A stretch of 64,000 nt of DNA from Catonia carolina (GCA_035578175.1 JAQMRL010000008.1:94807041-94871040); one strand, 5' to 3'. Shown: positions 1-10,019, numbered from the stretch's first letter. The notes: generated by a model not told the origin, from the letters alone. Numbers and translations are program-made.

Positions 1-1
1 T

Positions 2-139
2 GCTCATGTGAAACGAGGCCGTGATGAATTACGAGAATTTATGGTAAATAAAGGATATAGATTATACGACACAGTTACACATCCTGATTGGTTAGCGAAT
101 GATTTTATATTTGAAAAAGAAACTAATACAAAGTTGTGA
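2..139 (+). CDS. 3'-terminal exon of a probable FkbM/Star-like protein (partial)
   Basis: From base 2 one frame stays open for 45 codons and ends in TGA at 137-139. The residues include GRDELREFMVNKGYRLYDTV followed by THPDWLANDFIFEK. In insect proteins of the FkbM methyltransferase/Star family the C-terminus typically has a helix ending in a KGY-type turn, then an ANDFIF-like strand close to the stop, and this fragment has that pattern. Codon use is normal and there are no internal stops, unlike the transposon relics elsewhere. The upstream exons and the SAM-binding core lie left of the window, so neither start nor catalytic residues can be judged. If the assignment holds, the protein is either a small-molecule or glycan methyltransferase-like enzyme or a Star-type trafficking protein. 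A possible polyadenylation signal follows at 263-268. The reading as a real terminal exon is firmer than the family name. Confidence 0.6.
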   Translation, partial: AHVKRGRDELREFMVNKGYRLYDTVTHPDWLANDFIFEKETNTKL

Positions 140-262
140 GTCGCTCGTGTTTCATTCTGTTGTTATAAACGATGATTACTAGTCTTGTTTTATAGATTTA
201 GGTTGGTGCTATATATTGGTTTACGCTCAAATTATATGTATATGTATCTATTTTCATTTATA

Positions 263-268
263 AATAAA
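263..268 (+). terminator. AATAAA polyadenylation signal of the FkbM/Star-like gene
   Basis: A canonical AATAAA hexamer lies 124 bp after the stop codon at 139 in AT-rich sequence with downstream T-rich runs. It is the nearest such hexamer to the exon. In DNA this AT-rich, a chance match is possible. Confidence 0.4.
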
Positions 269-300
269 TTTTTAAAATGCATCCTGCCAACCATTTATGT

Positions 301-382
301 AAATTACAGTATAAATGAAATTTATCACCTTTAAAATGCAACCAAAGTTAAGGTGATAAATTTCATTATTATTCTGTAATTT
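301..382. repeat. imperfect hairpin with 18-bp perfect arms
   Basis: The 18 bases at 314-331 (AATGAAATTTATCACCTT) are the exact reverse complement of 350-367, with an 18-base loop. The pairing extends outward imperfectly through ACAG/CTGT-containing flanks to about 301 and 382. It adjoins the palindromic element at 439-592 and could be its outer part or an independent small MITE. Confidence 0.55.
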
Positions 383-600
383 ATGTATCTTATCAAACAT
401 CTTAATAGGTATTTTTAACAGCAGTATTGTATTGATAATCAAAATATATATTATTTTCTTTAAAACACCATCATATTTTATAATAAAAATTACTGAAGAT
501 GAGCATTTTATGCACGCAAGGGCTATTGGTTGTGTTTACTGTTTACCATATTAAAGAAAATAATGGTTTAAAGAAAATAATATATATTTTGATGTTGATA
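380..600. mobile_element. Penelope-like (hammerhead family B) remnant in palindromic form
   Basis: Bases 439-464 are a perfect 26-bp inverted repeat of 567-592. Between them lies a decayed hammerhead-like motif (487-530). The left side (from about 385, with ATCAAACATC and an AACAGC...GTATT segment) resembles the left flank of the 27392-27690 element. That gives the same element family and the same palindromic arrangement. The right side is cut off by the mariner at 603. Assignment to Penelope-like elements rests on the hammerhead and the shared architecture; no protein is preserved. Confidence 0.4.
487..530 (+). ncRNA. decayed hammerhead ribozyme motif (family B)
   Basis: CTGAAGA at 493-499 fits the CUGANGA core. 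It is followed by GCAT...ATGC able to form helix II, then GCAA where GAAA is required, and GGGCTA where the better copies at 27.5 kb have GCGCTA. The core substitution (GCAA) should abolish cleavage. It is read as a fossil of the family described at 27451-27614. Confidence 0.35.
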
Positions 601-602
601 TA

Positions 603-1876
603 CACAAGGGTGGTCTGAAAAGTTCTCTGCCTAATAATGAAAACGGCAATTTATGCTTTTAAAAGTAGTTTTATTTTTCAACTTAATCTCCTCTTATATC
701 AATACACTTCATCCAGCGGTGTTTCGATGCCAAATTTTCCCTCTCTGTAGTGCTGCATAGTAGCCATCTACAGTTGCAATGGGTTCTTCATTGGAGGAAA
801 ATCACTGTCCAACATGGAAGGTCTTCAGTTTTGAGAATAGATGGAAGTTCGAGGGTGCCAAATCTAGGAAATAGGGTGGATGTTCCAGCACTTCACAGTG
901 CAGATCCCTCAATTTCCCAATTGTGTAGATACTTTTGTGGGCAGGTGCATTATTGTGATAAAAAAGGATTTTTTTCTTCTTTAAGCCGAATCTGTTTTCA
1001 CAAATGCTTGCGTCCAGTTTTGTTAGAAGTTTAGAATAATATCCTCCAGTTATGGTTTTATCGTTTTCAAGATAATCAGTCAGAAAAATTCCTTTCGCAT
1101 TACAAAACACTGACGCCATGATCTTTCCCGCTAATGGCACCATTCTCTCCTTCTTTGGAGCTGAAGAACCGGCTTCTGACTACTGCTTAGACTGCTGTTT
1201 GGATTCAGGTGTGTAGTGGTGAATCCATGTTTCATCCATTGTAACGTGTTAACGCAAAAAGTCCCTTTTGTTATGCTTAAAAGACACCAAGCACTTTTCA
1301 GAAATTGTCATGCGATTGCGCTTGTGATCCGCAGTGAGCACACGCGACACTTATCTTGCACAAAGCTTTTTCATGTTCAATTCCTGGTGCAAGATGTAAC
1401 CAGCATGTTCCTTTGATATCTGTAGAGTATTAACAATTTCACACACTTTTGTACATCGATCGTCCAAAACCATATCATGCACTTTCTTGATGATTTCTGG
1501 TGTGTTTGCTGTTTTTGGTGTCCTTCGTGTGGATCATCTTGGATGCTTTCACGGCCACGTTTTAAACTCTGCCGCCCATTTATTTATGGTGGAAATTGAA
1601 GGTGAAGAGTCCCCATACACATTTACAAGCTGCGAATAAATTTCGGTTGGTGTTAAACATTCTTTTATGAAGAATTTTATCACTGCACGATACTCAATTT
1701 TTCCATTTTCAATACCACATCCACTACAACTGCTTCAAATGGCTGCCTACAGTCAACTGCTGCTTAGAATGATTTGCAATTTTACATGGCGTCTATAAAC
1801 ATGTGTACCAACGAAAGGCGAAAAAATCACGCGATTAGTGTACTACAATCTCTGGACTTTTCAGACCACTCTCGAG
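603..1876 (-). mobile_element. full-length but dead mariner element (subfamily 1)
   Basis: The element spans 1274 bp, the usual size for mariner, and is flanked by TA at 601-602 and 1877-1878. The ends share an inverted GTGGTCTGAAAAGT core: left TIR from 603, right TIR ending at 1876, about 17 of 21 terminal positions matching. The transposase relic runs on the minus strand. Many stops and frame breaks show that it is old. It sits directly beside the family B palindrome (380-600). Confidence 0.88.
671..1725 (-). pseudogene. mariner transposase, degenerate
   Basis: Read on the minus strand, the relic preserves mariner landmarks in order. There is an N-terminal helix-turn-helix region (about 1725-1450), a TMDETW-like first catalytic block near 1240, an HNNAPAH block, HPPYFLDLAPSNFHLF near 880, and a C-terminal tail resembling RGDYVEK at about 680. 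The longest open piece is 802-1143 (113 aa). In the DD34D triad the first Asp appears kept, but the second (HDN to HNN) and third (PSD to PSN) are both Asn, so the enzyme would be inactive even without the stops. The tail and TIRs differ from the intact mariner at 30421, so this is a different subfamily. Confidence 0.8.
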
Positions 1877-1879
1877 TAT

Positions 1880-2945
1880 ATTTATATATAGTATAATTAG
1901 ATATACAATATTCATTTTTATTTCTGTATGTGAAATTTATATTTTTTTTATTAATAAATTTATTTGTTTGTACGTCATGCATATTGATATTTTTATTTAT
2001 TTTATGCTATAAGTTATTAGAAAATATGCAGTTTTAAAATTGTTTAAAATCTTTCCTTAAGATTTTTATTTGTTAGTTATAAACATTAATATATTAACTA
2101 GGATATTAATTAAAATTCTTATTACTGTATAACAAAAAGTACTGATCGTTGTATGAAAAAATGATGAACTTGTTTTTAAATTAAGTTGTGAGACAGGTTG
2201 ATGATACAGTGCTCCCTTCCTATTTATAACAGGCCCTTTTATAATTCTGGGTGTAGGTATGTCCCTCTATTTCTTTCTAATTTTTAGATTAAGGCATTTT
2301 GTTTTACGAACTATCTATGAATAGACACTAATGCCAAAATTGTTTTATCCTGTACAGTATATCATAACTATAATGTACATACACATTTATGATTATGGAT
2401 AATTATTATTAAGATAGCAAACATAAATGTTTATACTCTCCGCCCTCTGTGTGATTTGTTTATTTATCATAACATTCTGATGTTGCTACCCGTTTGCAAC
2501 TGGATTGTGGTAAATCATTTTTGCATAGTTGACACTTCAGTATTATTACCTACAGTTTTTATTAATTGTTAATGAGTTGTCTAATAATGCGGAATAGTTC
2601 TAATGTCGTAGTTGTGAAAAAAAGTTAATCACGATTGTACCAATGACGAAAATTATAAAAATGAAGATGTAATTTTTCTTCATTGAATTTCTGTGAAATG
2701 TCCTCATTAATTAAATTTAGACATTAAAAATAAAAGGTAATCCGAAAATAAAATATTTATTCGTAAATAACATCACATTTTGAAAAAAAACTTTTTTAAA
2801 AAAAGGCCTGAGGTGTTTATAATTTTATATTTTTTTTTGTTACAAATAATATGTGACTAAATTTTTTTTTTTAACTTGTATTTTGACTAATTTTTTATTA
2901 CTGAAATTTATATACTGTAAATACAGTATAGTATAGTATGTGTTT
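1880..2945. other. AT-rich non-coding stretch, nothing recognised
   Basis: Very AT-rich sequence with many short A and T runs. No open frame with protein-like composition, no repeat shared with other parts of the window and no clear terminal repeats were seen. Confidence 0.5.
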
Positions 2946-2947
2946 TT

Positions 2948-3328
2948 GGTCAACAGCCGAAAGGCTGGTGTGAACCTCTAGAGGTTTTATTTAGTTAAAC
3001 AAGGAGTGAGGTGGTTTACTATTGCCTTCCTCACTGAGTTGAAAGAGTATGCTTATCAGCATGCCAGGCTCTCCAAAAAGCACATACTTTCTTCTACTCT
3101 GCAAATGACACCTTCACTTCATTCACTGGCTGTATGATGAAATTTATTACTTTCTGAGGAGATAACTCTTGAGTAGTTTCATTTACACCTCTACCTTTTC
3201 TGTTCTTAAATAGTTGAGTGTTATAATTCGCTGATTATATAAAAAGAAACAAAACTATTTTATGTAGCCCAGAGATCAGCAGATCGAGTGCAATTAATTT
3301 AACACTCCTCCTTTTCGTTATGGGCAAA
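2948..3328 (-). repeat. copy 1 of the ~390-bp retroposon family R390
   Basis: Sense is taken as the strand carrying the conserved small frame, so this copy is on the minus strand. It begins on plus with the hairpin-like AACAGCCGAAAGGCTGG and runs through the shared blocks GAGTGAGGTGGTTTAC, GCTTATCAGCATGCC, ACACCTTCACTTCATTCA and TTACACCTCTACC to GTTATGGGCA. It is diverged, with the small frame broken by indels. Confidence 0.75.
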
Positions 3329-3329
3329 G

Positions 3330-3997
3330 TATAGTATGTACTATGCGTAAACGATTGTGTCTTATGAAGTTATTTAGCTTTATATTTATACAGCATTATT
3401 TAGTAATGTGAATTCAGTACTAACAGTAGAGTTAGAGAATATTGTCACCCATTATACAGACTGGTTTTTATTACCATACAAGCCTGGGTAGGGCTGTACC
3501 ATCTTATACCATGGGTCTCAACATGTCTCGCTTTCACAATGTTACAACTGGGAAGCACTGTACCAGGATATGAAAAATTTGATTTAAAAAATTTAATTTT
3601 TTAAAAGTATTAAATTTCTTTTTGAAGGAATGATTTGATTAAATCATTTCTATTTTTGCAAAATGTATAGCGGTGTATGTTTCTTTCATTATTAATAAGT
3701 TGTCCTTTCTAAATATACAGTAGTACCTTAACTAAAAAAAAAAAAAACAAATTTTAGAAGTAATGTAGTAGTTAAGTATATTAGTGTAAATAAAATATAT
3801 GAATATTGTGATATTAAATAACTTTGCTTGTAAAAGTGAGATTATATTTCTGAATGCTTTTGTATATATTTGGACACGCTGTTAATAAACAGTGCTCTAC
3901 TATAAAGCACTAAAGAACACTAAGGTGATAATGATTTGATTATGGAGTATGGAATTTATATGTGTGTATGTAAGCTTATTCTATGTTCTGTTTTATA
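3330..3997. other. AT-rich non-coding stretch
   Basis: No gene, shared repeat or terminal inverted repeat was recognised. An A-run occurs at about 3735-3748. Confidence 0.45.
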
Positions 3998-4100
3998 TAT
4001 ACGAGGGCTATTCAGAAAGTATGGAACGTTTTGTAAATAAACAAAAACTATGTAAAAGAAAAAATTTTTATTATATACATCTGAAAGAGTGACTAAAATA

Positions 4101-4478
4101 CTACTTTTCTACATAGTCACCAAGCAAATTGAGGCACTTGTTATAGCGGTGGACAAGCTTCAAAATTCCTTCGTCATAGAAATCCGCTGCCTGCGACCGT
4201 AGCCACTCAGTGACGCGCGCCCGGAGTTCCTCGTCGTCGTCGAAGCGCTGTGTTGCTAGCCAGTTCTTCATTCTTGGAAACAAGTGAAAATCACTCTGTG
4301 CAAGATCAGGACTATAGGGTGGATGAGGGAAAACCTCCCATTTGAATGAATCAAGGAGTTCTTTTGTGCGGTTTGCTGTGTGAGGTCGGGCATTGTCATG
4401 AAGAAACAAAATTTTTGACAACTTTCCTCGGCGCTTGTTTTGAACTGCTCTCCTAAGGTTGCGCGTGTTTACGCAATA
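4101..4478 (-). pseudogene. mariner transposase C-terminal fragment, left arm
   Basis: The minus-strand frame ends at 4101 and is open from about 4470, giving an RNLRRAVQNKRRGK lead-in, FLHDNARPHTANRTKELLDS, HPPYSPDLAQSDFHLF and a C-terminus KCLNLLGDYVEK. The second and third catalytic Asp (HDN and QSD) are both kept, spaced as in DD34D. The first catalytic domain and the DNA-binding domain are absent. It is close in sequence to the intact transposase at 30582-31655 (same GDYVEK end). Confidence 0.82.
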
Positions 4479-4509
4479 TTTTGCGTAATTACAACGAAAG
4501 TTATCGTCA

Positions 4510-4824
4510 AAAATTTTGTCTCTTCATGACAATGCCCGACCTCACACGGCAAACCGCATAAAAGAACTCCTTGATTCATTCAAATGGGAGGTTTTCCCTC
4601 ATCCACCCTATAGTCCTGATCTTGCACAGAGTGATTTTCACTTGTTTCCAAGAATGAAGAACTGGCTAGCAACACAGCGCTTCGACGACGACGAGGAACT
4701 CCGGGCGCGCGTCACTGAGTGGCTGCGGTCGCAGGCGGCGGATTTCTATGACGAAGGAATTTTGAAGCTTGTCCACCGCTATGACAAGTGCCACAATTTG
4801 TTTGGTGACTATGTAAAAAAGTAG
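4510..4824 (+). pseudogene. mariner transposase C-terminal fragment, right arm
   Basis: The plus-strand frame carries LHDNARPHTANRIKELLDS, HPPYSPDLAQSDFHLF and ends KCHNLFGDYVKK. It differs from the left arm at a handful of residues (for example ANRI for ANRT, CHNLF for CLNLL, DYVKK for DYVEK), showing independent mutation since duplication. It lacks the N-terminal two-thirds and cannot make an active enzyme. Confidence 0.82.
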
Positions 4825-4926
4825 TATTTTAGTCACTCTTTCAGATGTATATAATAAAAAATTTTTCTTTTACATAGTTTTTGTTTATTTACAAAACGTT
4901 CCCTACTTTCTGAATAGCCCTCGTGT

Positions 4927-4948
4927 GTATATATATATATATATATAT
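4927..4948. repeat. (TA)n microsatellite
   Basis: About eleven TA units adjoin the right end of the inverted mariner pair. Its position at a TA target site suggests either expansion of the target duplication or insertion into a TA tract. Confidence 0.8.
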
Positions 4949-4954
4949 TTCATG

Positions 4955-5600
4955 CGAGGGTTTACAGCCCCAGCCGTTTCTCACTTCCTAAGCACCACCT
5001 CTCTCTGTCTTAACCAGTCCCCATCGGAGAGCAGCCGCAAAGACATTGCCTCCTGTACCCCATCCAACCATGTCACTTCTGGCCTACCTTTCCATCCTTT
5101 GCAAATAACCAAACCATTTTAACTGTTTGGGATATGGTATCCATGATATTTTCTTGAACGTCGATTATTCTCCTAATTTCGGAATTCGATCGATCCATGA
5201 CACTCCACAGCTCCCGCCTCCAGAAATCCATCTCCCCCACTTTTAGGCGATCCTTCTGTCTCTTTGCCAATACCCACACTTCCGCAGCATAGGTACATAC
5301 ACTCTCCAGGATAGTATGATAAATATTCATCTTTGTCTCCTTCCATATTTTACCATTCCAAAGAACAGAATTTAACTGCCCTATAATCCTTCGCCATAGC
5401 AAAATCTTGCTGTTTATTTCTGCTGCCCTTGTTCTGCTCCTATCAAAGATGACTCCCAGATATTTAAAACTTTCACAGCTTTTCACTACACGCATACCTA
5501 GCTGAGTATCATTCTCTGGCTCACTAAAAGTGTGTTGAGTCTTGTCTATATTTATACTAAGGCCCCATCTTTCATACTCCTCTTGCAACTTCCTCATCAT
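4955..5600 (-). pseudogene. non-LTR retrotransposon reverse transcriptase, C-terminal relic
   Basis: A minus-strand frame of 175 aa (5073-5600) contains WGLSINIDKTQ, ESFKYLGVIFD and LESVCTYAAEVWVL. These are hallmarks of the RT thumb and the region after the YxDD box in LINE polymerases (KTQ...YLG.I.D, then the tyaaEtW segment). The next segment, EIRRIIDVQENIMDTI, matches the usual IRR..GV...I.D.I stretch, after which the frame is lost near 5110. Recognisable C-terminal sequence continues in shifted frames to about 4955. The upstream YADD box and endonuclease are missing: a 5'-truncated, old insertion. The clade is uncertain; RTE/Jockey-type ends look similar. Confidence 0.75.
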
Positions 5601-5907
5601 GTTTTATTATTATTTTTTAAATACAGTAGACTCATGGTAATCTTGATATAATGTGGGACAGCCCTGTAGCCCGATTATTGAAAGTTATGAATTAGTGGAA
5701 ATACACAAATTATATATGGGAATTCCTAATCCATTATGTCTATTTTTTTAAAATAAAAATATGAAAATCATACATTCTCGTTGTATATTTCACTTTTATT
5801 GTATGAATAAACATAAAATTTAAATATTTTATAGGCACAATTTTAGTTGCAAACTAAAAAAAAATTATGATTAACTTGTTTTATAATAAACAAAAATAAC
5901 TATTAAA

Positions 5908-6092
5908 TAAGGCGTAGTTGGTAACATGCTCGCCTTACATCATGCGGTTCGAATCCTTCTCAGGCACGGCATATTTTCATACGTTACAAAAAAACAAATC
6001 ATTTCATCCTCATTATGCACAGTTACACCCCAAAGTCGTCGCTAATGACCTTGCAGTTGATGCGATGTTAAATAAATAAATAAAAAAAATAC
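5908..6092 (+). repeat. tRNA-headed SINE (family T1), complete head
   Basis: A GGCGTAGTTGGTAAC A-box-like stretch at 5911 and a B box GGTTCGAATCC at 5946-5956 form a tRNA-like Pol III promoter. A tail continues with CAGGCACGGCATATTTTCAT, shared with copies at 21990 and 38700, and ends in an (AATA)n/A-rich tract. The sequence between the boxes would not fold as a functional tRNA. Confidence 0.75.
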
Positions 6093-6400
6093 TAATTATC
6101 AATGGTTTTCTGCTTCTTAGCAAACATTTCATCACATTTTCCTGAACTTTTTAATTTTAAAAGAATCATTTTGTTCTTTCAATTCATCATTGTTCTTCAG
6201 CCATCATGTTACACTCTATTATCATTTGTATCCATTATAAAATTATTATCATGACTTCTTGTTAAGTCACTTTCCTTACGTATTATGTATTTCGTGGCTA
6301 GAGTTCATTTACTGTGAATTCTCATAATTTCCGGTTAGCCAGTTATCAATATCATCAACCATAAGACCTTTGTGAGAATTACTTATTTGATCCACTGCTG
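6080..6400 (-). pseudogene. Tigger/pogo transposase C-terminal relic
   Basis: On the minus strand an acidic DDIDNWLTGNYENS stretch (near 6365-6330) and an end resembling MFAKKQKTI (near 6120) match the low-complexity acidic linker and the KKQ.TI...F-like tail of Tigger transposases. Frames are broken by stops. This is inference from short motifs, supported by the element's termini. Confidence 0.4.
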
Positions 6401-6514
6401 TTCTTTAAGATTAACACAAGGACAGCTGACGCAAATATTGTCAAATCAAGGCTTTTCCGTGGGACATTTGACGCAGTAGTGACACGTACCCTACTACGTT
6501 TCTATAGCTTTTAT

Positions 6515-6790
6515 TCATTTGACAGCGCACGGGCAGTTAGTAAATGTTGTTCAGGCATTCAGACTGATCCTACAGCGCGTGAAAGTTGTCTTTTGGTACC
6601 TACTGCCAGGAAATTTTGAACAGAATGTAGTCAATTCGGACCCCCGATTGCAGTGCAATTATATCATTTATTCCACAAGTTTCTCCATTTCTATAACTTC
6701 TTTTTACCAAGAAAAAGTAAAATTAATTTTACCTAAAAATCGTTAAATTATTACTCAAAAGTAATTTCTGTTACTTTAAGAACTCACGAC
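6515..6790 (+). repeat. unnamed ~300-bp repeat U1, copy 1
   Basis: Shared with 39285-39610 in the opposite orientation. Common blocks include AGTAAATGTTGTTCAGGC, AGTCAATTCGGAC, ATATCATTTATTCCACAA, CTTCTTTTTACCAAG and ACTCAAAAGTAATTT, in the same order. No coding capacity and no certain ends. It is either part of the surrounding Tigger-like element or an independent MITE. Confidence 0.6.
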
Positions 6791-7322
6791 CTGTATGCCT
6801 TAAATTTCTTACGTACTGTACGTTATACAATAGTAAATATACTTTTATAATCATGCAGCAAATGAAAAATCCGCGTGTAATACCGTATTATATTTAGTTG
6901 ATTAATCGATGAACAAATAAGTAAGATCTTTTGCGTATCCGACTTGTCGCCTTCAGGTATCATGGCGTTCCCTCCCTGCGGTGGAGCGTCGGCATAGCAG
7001 CTTCATTCTACATTCCGGCCTCTGGTCTCAACATGTTAAAGCCCACTGCTTTCTAAAAATTTGGGATATAGCTGATGAGTTATATTTAGTGCTGTTCTTA
7101 AGAAGTTTACGATTTAAAGTTTTGAATTTGATTTATTTCAAATTGTATAACTGTTTCATGAAGAAATTATTGTATTATTTGTTATGTCATTGCAAACTTG
7201 TGCAAGATTAAATAGCCATCGACCTCTGCTTATTGGTCTTACCCCTACTCGTCCTGCCTGATTCTGTACAATTGAAAATACCGACAGATTTATGGGGGTG
7301 TCTGATTATGGTGAGTCCACTG

Positions 7323-7654
7323 TACTCTATTGCAGGTATGTTTCAAATTGTCTCCTTGTTTTTTGTTTTAAAAGTAAAATTATTTTTTAGAAGCGGTAGA
7401 TCTTCAGTTTTATCTAAATTATTGTTTTCAAAATATCTAGATATGTACATCTTAGTAGACTGTGGTTTAGTTTATTTAGCAAAGCATTTTTACAGTAAAG
7501 GTATTTAATTTGAGTTTTAAACATTGCATAACTTAGGTATGTATGTTTGGACTGCTTTCTGATACTGGTAATTTATTCTAGATTAAGAGTGGAATTATTA
7601 TTACGTCCATACCGTGTAGCAACCAGTTTTCCTTTATATATTTAATTAAATTCT
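7323..7654. other. AT-rich non-coding stretch
   Basis: Nothing recognisable; short open frames here have no protein-like pattern. Confidence 0.4.
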
Positions 7655-7865
7655 TTTTGCTCTTGCATCCTTCTCCTAATTTCCTCATTTAGTATCGTAT
7701 CTAATCTGGTCTAACCATTGCATCTACTCCAGTACTCCATTTCTGTTGCATAATTTTATTTGTACTCCTCTTTTTTACAACCCAAACTTCTGCAGCATAT
7801 GTCATAATGCTTTGTATTACGGAGTTGTATATCATTTCCTTATTTAGTTTTGACATTTATATATA
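7655..7865 (-). pseudogene. old LINE reverse-transcriptase fragment
   Basis: Blocks such as AAACTTCTGCAGCATATGTC correspond position by position to the relic at 4955-5600 (ACTTCCGCAGCATAGGTACA there), i.e. the region encoding the YAAEVW-like segment, followed by the EI-like block upstream. Heavily mutated, with no open frame. Confidence 0.45.
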
Positions 7866-7879
7866 TATATATTCCATAT

Positions 7880-8060
7880 AAATAAATCTTTGTTATGCAT
7901 CCTGCAGCTATATAATCATATTGTAAATTACTGTAATTTTCACTAACCTTTTACAACTGCTATATTTTTCATTTTCTTCAAATTACATGTTTTGGTGGAT
8001 CCACAATCATCTGAGTATACAAAATGTAAGAATTTAAACTAATTTTTATTTAAATTTTTT
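7880..8060 (-). mobile_element. Penelope-like (hammerhead family A) 3' remnant
   Basis: Contains GCATCCTGCAG, TTTTCACTAACCTT and a segment ending in GGTGGATCCAC. These match, in order, the end region of the palindromic element at 43296-44161. No protein remains. Confidence 0.5.
7983..8019 (-). ncRNA. decayed hammerhead ribozyme motif (family A)
   Basis: On the minus strand: CAGATGA in place of CTGATGA, a helix II hairpin GTGGATCCAC intact, AAAA in place of GAAA, then ACATGTA in place of the ACACGTGTA helix III/cleavage site. Two core changes should inactivate it. It is otherwise collinear with the complete motifs at 43375 and 44039. Confidence 0.45.
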
Positions 8061-8061
8061 C

Positions 8062-8955
8062 AGTTTTGAGTTTTATTTATGTGATTAAAAATCAAAAAAT
8101 CTTCTGAAAAGTTTAAAAAAAAATTAGTTTGAATTTTTATATTTTATTTAAATAGTTGTGTCATTATAAAAAAAAATATATTTTTAGATAAATGATTGAA
8201 GGGATAACATTTTGAATAACTTTTAACTGATTGAATAGTTTCAATTCAAGTAATATGAATACTCTGATAATGATATTTATATGTTCATCAAAATAAGAAA
8301 GTTGATAAAAATAAATTGATATAGGTGTAGGATGGATTTTAAAGATTTATTTGTGAATAAAAATATGAAATAATTAGAATATGAAATGGTAATTCTTAGT
8401 GGCCTTTTGTATATTATTTCTTATAAATTTTATTTTTGTCAACTGCACGGTAACCTTATTACATCTTGTAGTAAGTTAATAAAACATAATTATGTTACTA
8501 TTTTAGTATTAATAATTATTATTATTAAAATGATTTTTTTGTTATAATATTAATCAAAATTTCTTATAATTTTTAAAGGATATTTTTTTAACCTGGGCTA
8601 ATTGTTAGTAATGTTTTTTGTAATTGCAGTAGTTAAATGTTTAATTATTCGTTAGTTATTTCAGTCAATTAAAATTCATAATATAAGGTTTAGTAGGAAG
8701 TGACTTGAGTATATCTTATTAAATTTATGTTTTATATTGAGTAAAACAATTACATTCAGTTAGTTTTTTTGTGATAATGTCTTACAGTGATTAAACAAAA
8801 TAATGTAAAAGTTCCATATTCACGACTAATAATTTTCTCTATATGTATGCACTGTAATGTGTACTTCAATAATATTTTGCTCAGGACTGTTTAAAGTTCT
8901 TAGTATTGTGGAAACTATAAAATTGTAACCTATATTAAACAGATCTATAAAAATC
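8062..8955. other. AT-rich non-coding stretch
   Basis: Includes an (ATT)n-like patch near 8511-8525. No gene or shared repeat seen. Confidence 0.4.
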
Positions 8956-9326
8956 AAATGTTGTTGTTGTTTAGGTCATCAGCCAAAAAGCTGGTTTGAA
9001 CCTGTAGAGGTTTTACTAAGTAAAACGAGGAGTGAGGTGGTTTACCATTGCCTTCCTCACTGAGTGGAAAAGTATGCTTATCAGCATGCCGGGCCCTCTG
9101 AAAAGCACATATCTTCCACTCTGCAAATAACACCTTCACTTCATTCACCACAGGGTCTGGCTGTATAATGAAATTCATTACTTTCAGAGGAAATAACTCT
9201 GATTAGTGTCTTTTACACCTCTACCTCTTCTGTTCTTAAATGATTCAGTCATTTAATTGGCTGACCATGTGACAAGAAACAGAACTATTTATTTTAGCCC
9301 TGCAACTAACAGATTGAGTGTAAAAA
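8956..9326 (-). repeat. copy 2 of retroposon R390, small frame open
   Basis: A well-preserved copy from a (GTT)n stretch (8958, the reverse of the AAC-type tail) to GATTGAGTGT. The minus-strand small frame is open (8954-9178, 74 aa) and starts MNFIIQPDPVVNEVKV, as in three other copies. An A-run follows the sequence-defined 5' end at 9323. Confidence 0.85.
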
Positions 9327-10019
9327 AAAAAAATCAAATAGTAATCTAAAAAAGTCTTTTTTTTGGAAGGAAATTTTGGGAACGCATGCATCTTCATCTA
9401 CAGAATGCAATGAATATAATAACAGTAAAATATTAATTGTTAAAAAAATCAGTCTGTAAACTGATTGTTAAAAATGGCTTTAATGAAACCAAGGATATAA
9501 AACTTAAATCATATATTTTTGTATGAGGTGTATATCTTGGTAATGTAATTACACATTAACTCTGTTAATACGAACAACGCTAATCTGAACACGTTCTGGA
9601 CTCGTTAATTTTAATTTCAAGAGGTCGAAAATAAACAATGTTTACATAAAAAGAATATTTTTTAAAAATTTTTGTAACAAAATTGAAATACATTAAGTTA
9701 CAATGTAAATTGTACAGCTAAAGAAAAATATCTAAGAAATATATTGTACATAAAAAAATACATTTTGAAAGTTGTTAGACTAAACTTGTGAATACTGTAT
9801 CAAGTTAAATTACGACTATACATACCTCACCCAGAAATTGTAAACTCTATTATTGTGTTTTGGCGTAATGCGGTCAACATGCTGGAAGATGTGATGTTAC
9901 GCCACTGCCACATGAACATGATGTCTGTTCTTGTTTTGTTTTATGTCTGACTGTTCTGCAATTTCTGCTTATCCAGACAGTGGATAATGATAGTGAAAAT
10001 GAGTTATGAAAAAATACTA

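Larger units (their letters stand above)
4000..4925. mobile_element. mariner present as tail-to-tail inverted pair (subfamily 2)
   Basis: Both ends carry the same mariner 3' end in opposite orientation: ACGAGGGCTATTCAGAAAGT from 4001 and its reverse complement ending at 4924. Arms of about 420 bp (4001-4422 and 4499-4924) are nearly identical and each encodes the C-terminal part of a transposase. A roughly 75-bp centre (about 4425-4498) holds extra coding sequence that belongs only to the left arm. The N-terminal two-thirds of the transposase and the true 5' end are missing. The arms differ by several substitutions, so the palindrome has existed for some time and is not a simple sequencing fold-back. 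With matching outer TIRs it could in principle be mobilised in trans. Confidence 0.82.
5624..7322 (-). mobile_element. Tigger/pogo-like element with nested SINE
   Basis: Left end CAGTAGACTCATGGTAAT from 5624; right end, read inward, CAGTGGACTCACCATAAT from 7322. TA flanks both ends (5622-5623 and 7323-7324). CAGT-type termini and a TA duplication are typical of pogo/Tigger. A tRNA-headed SINE (5908-6092) and a further repeat (6515-6790) lie inside, and a transposase C-terminal relic is on the minus strand. Confidence 0.7.

Noticed and set aside
4000..4925. Palindrome as a sequencing or assembly fold-back artefact
   Set aside because: The arms differ at several residues and bases and are joined through asymmetric unique sequence, which a fold-back read would not give. 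The same reasoning applies at 43296 and 58896.
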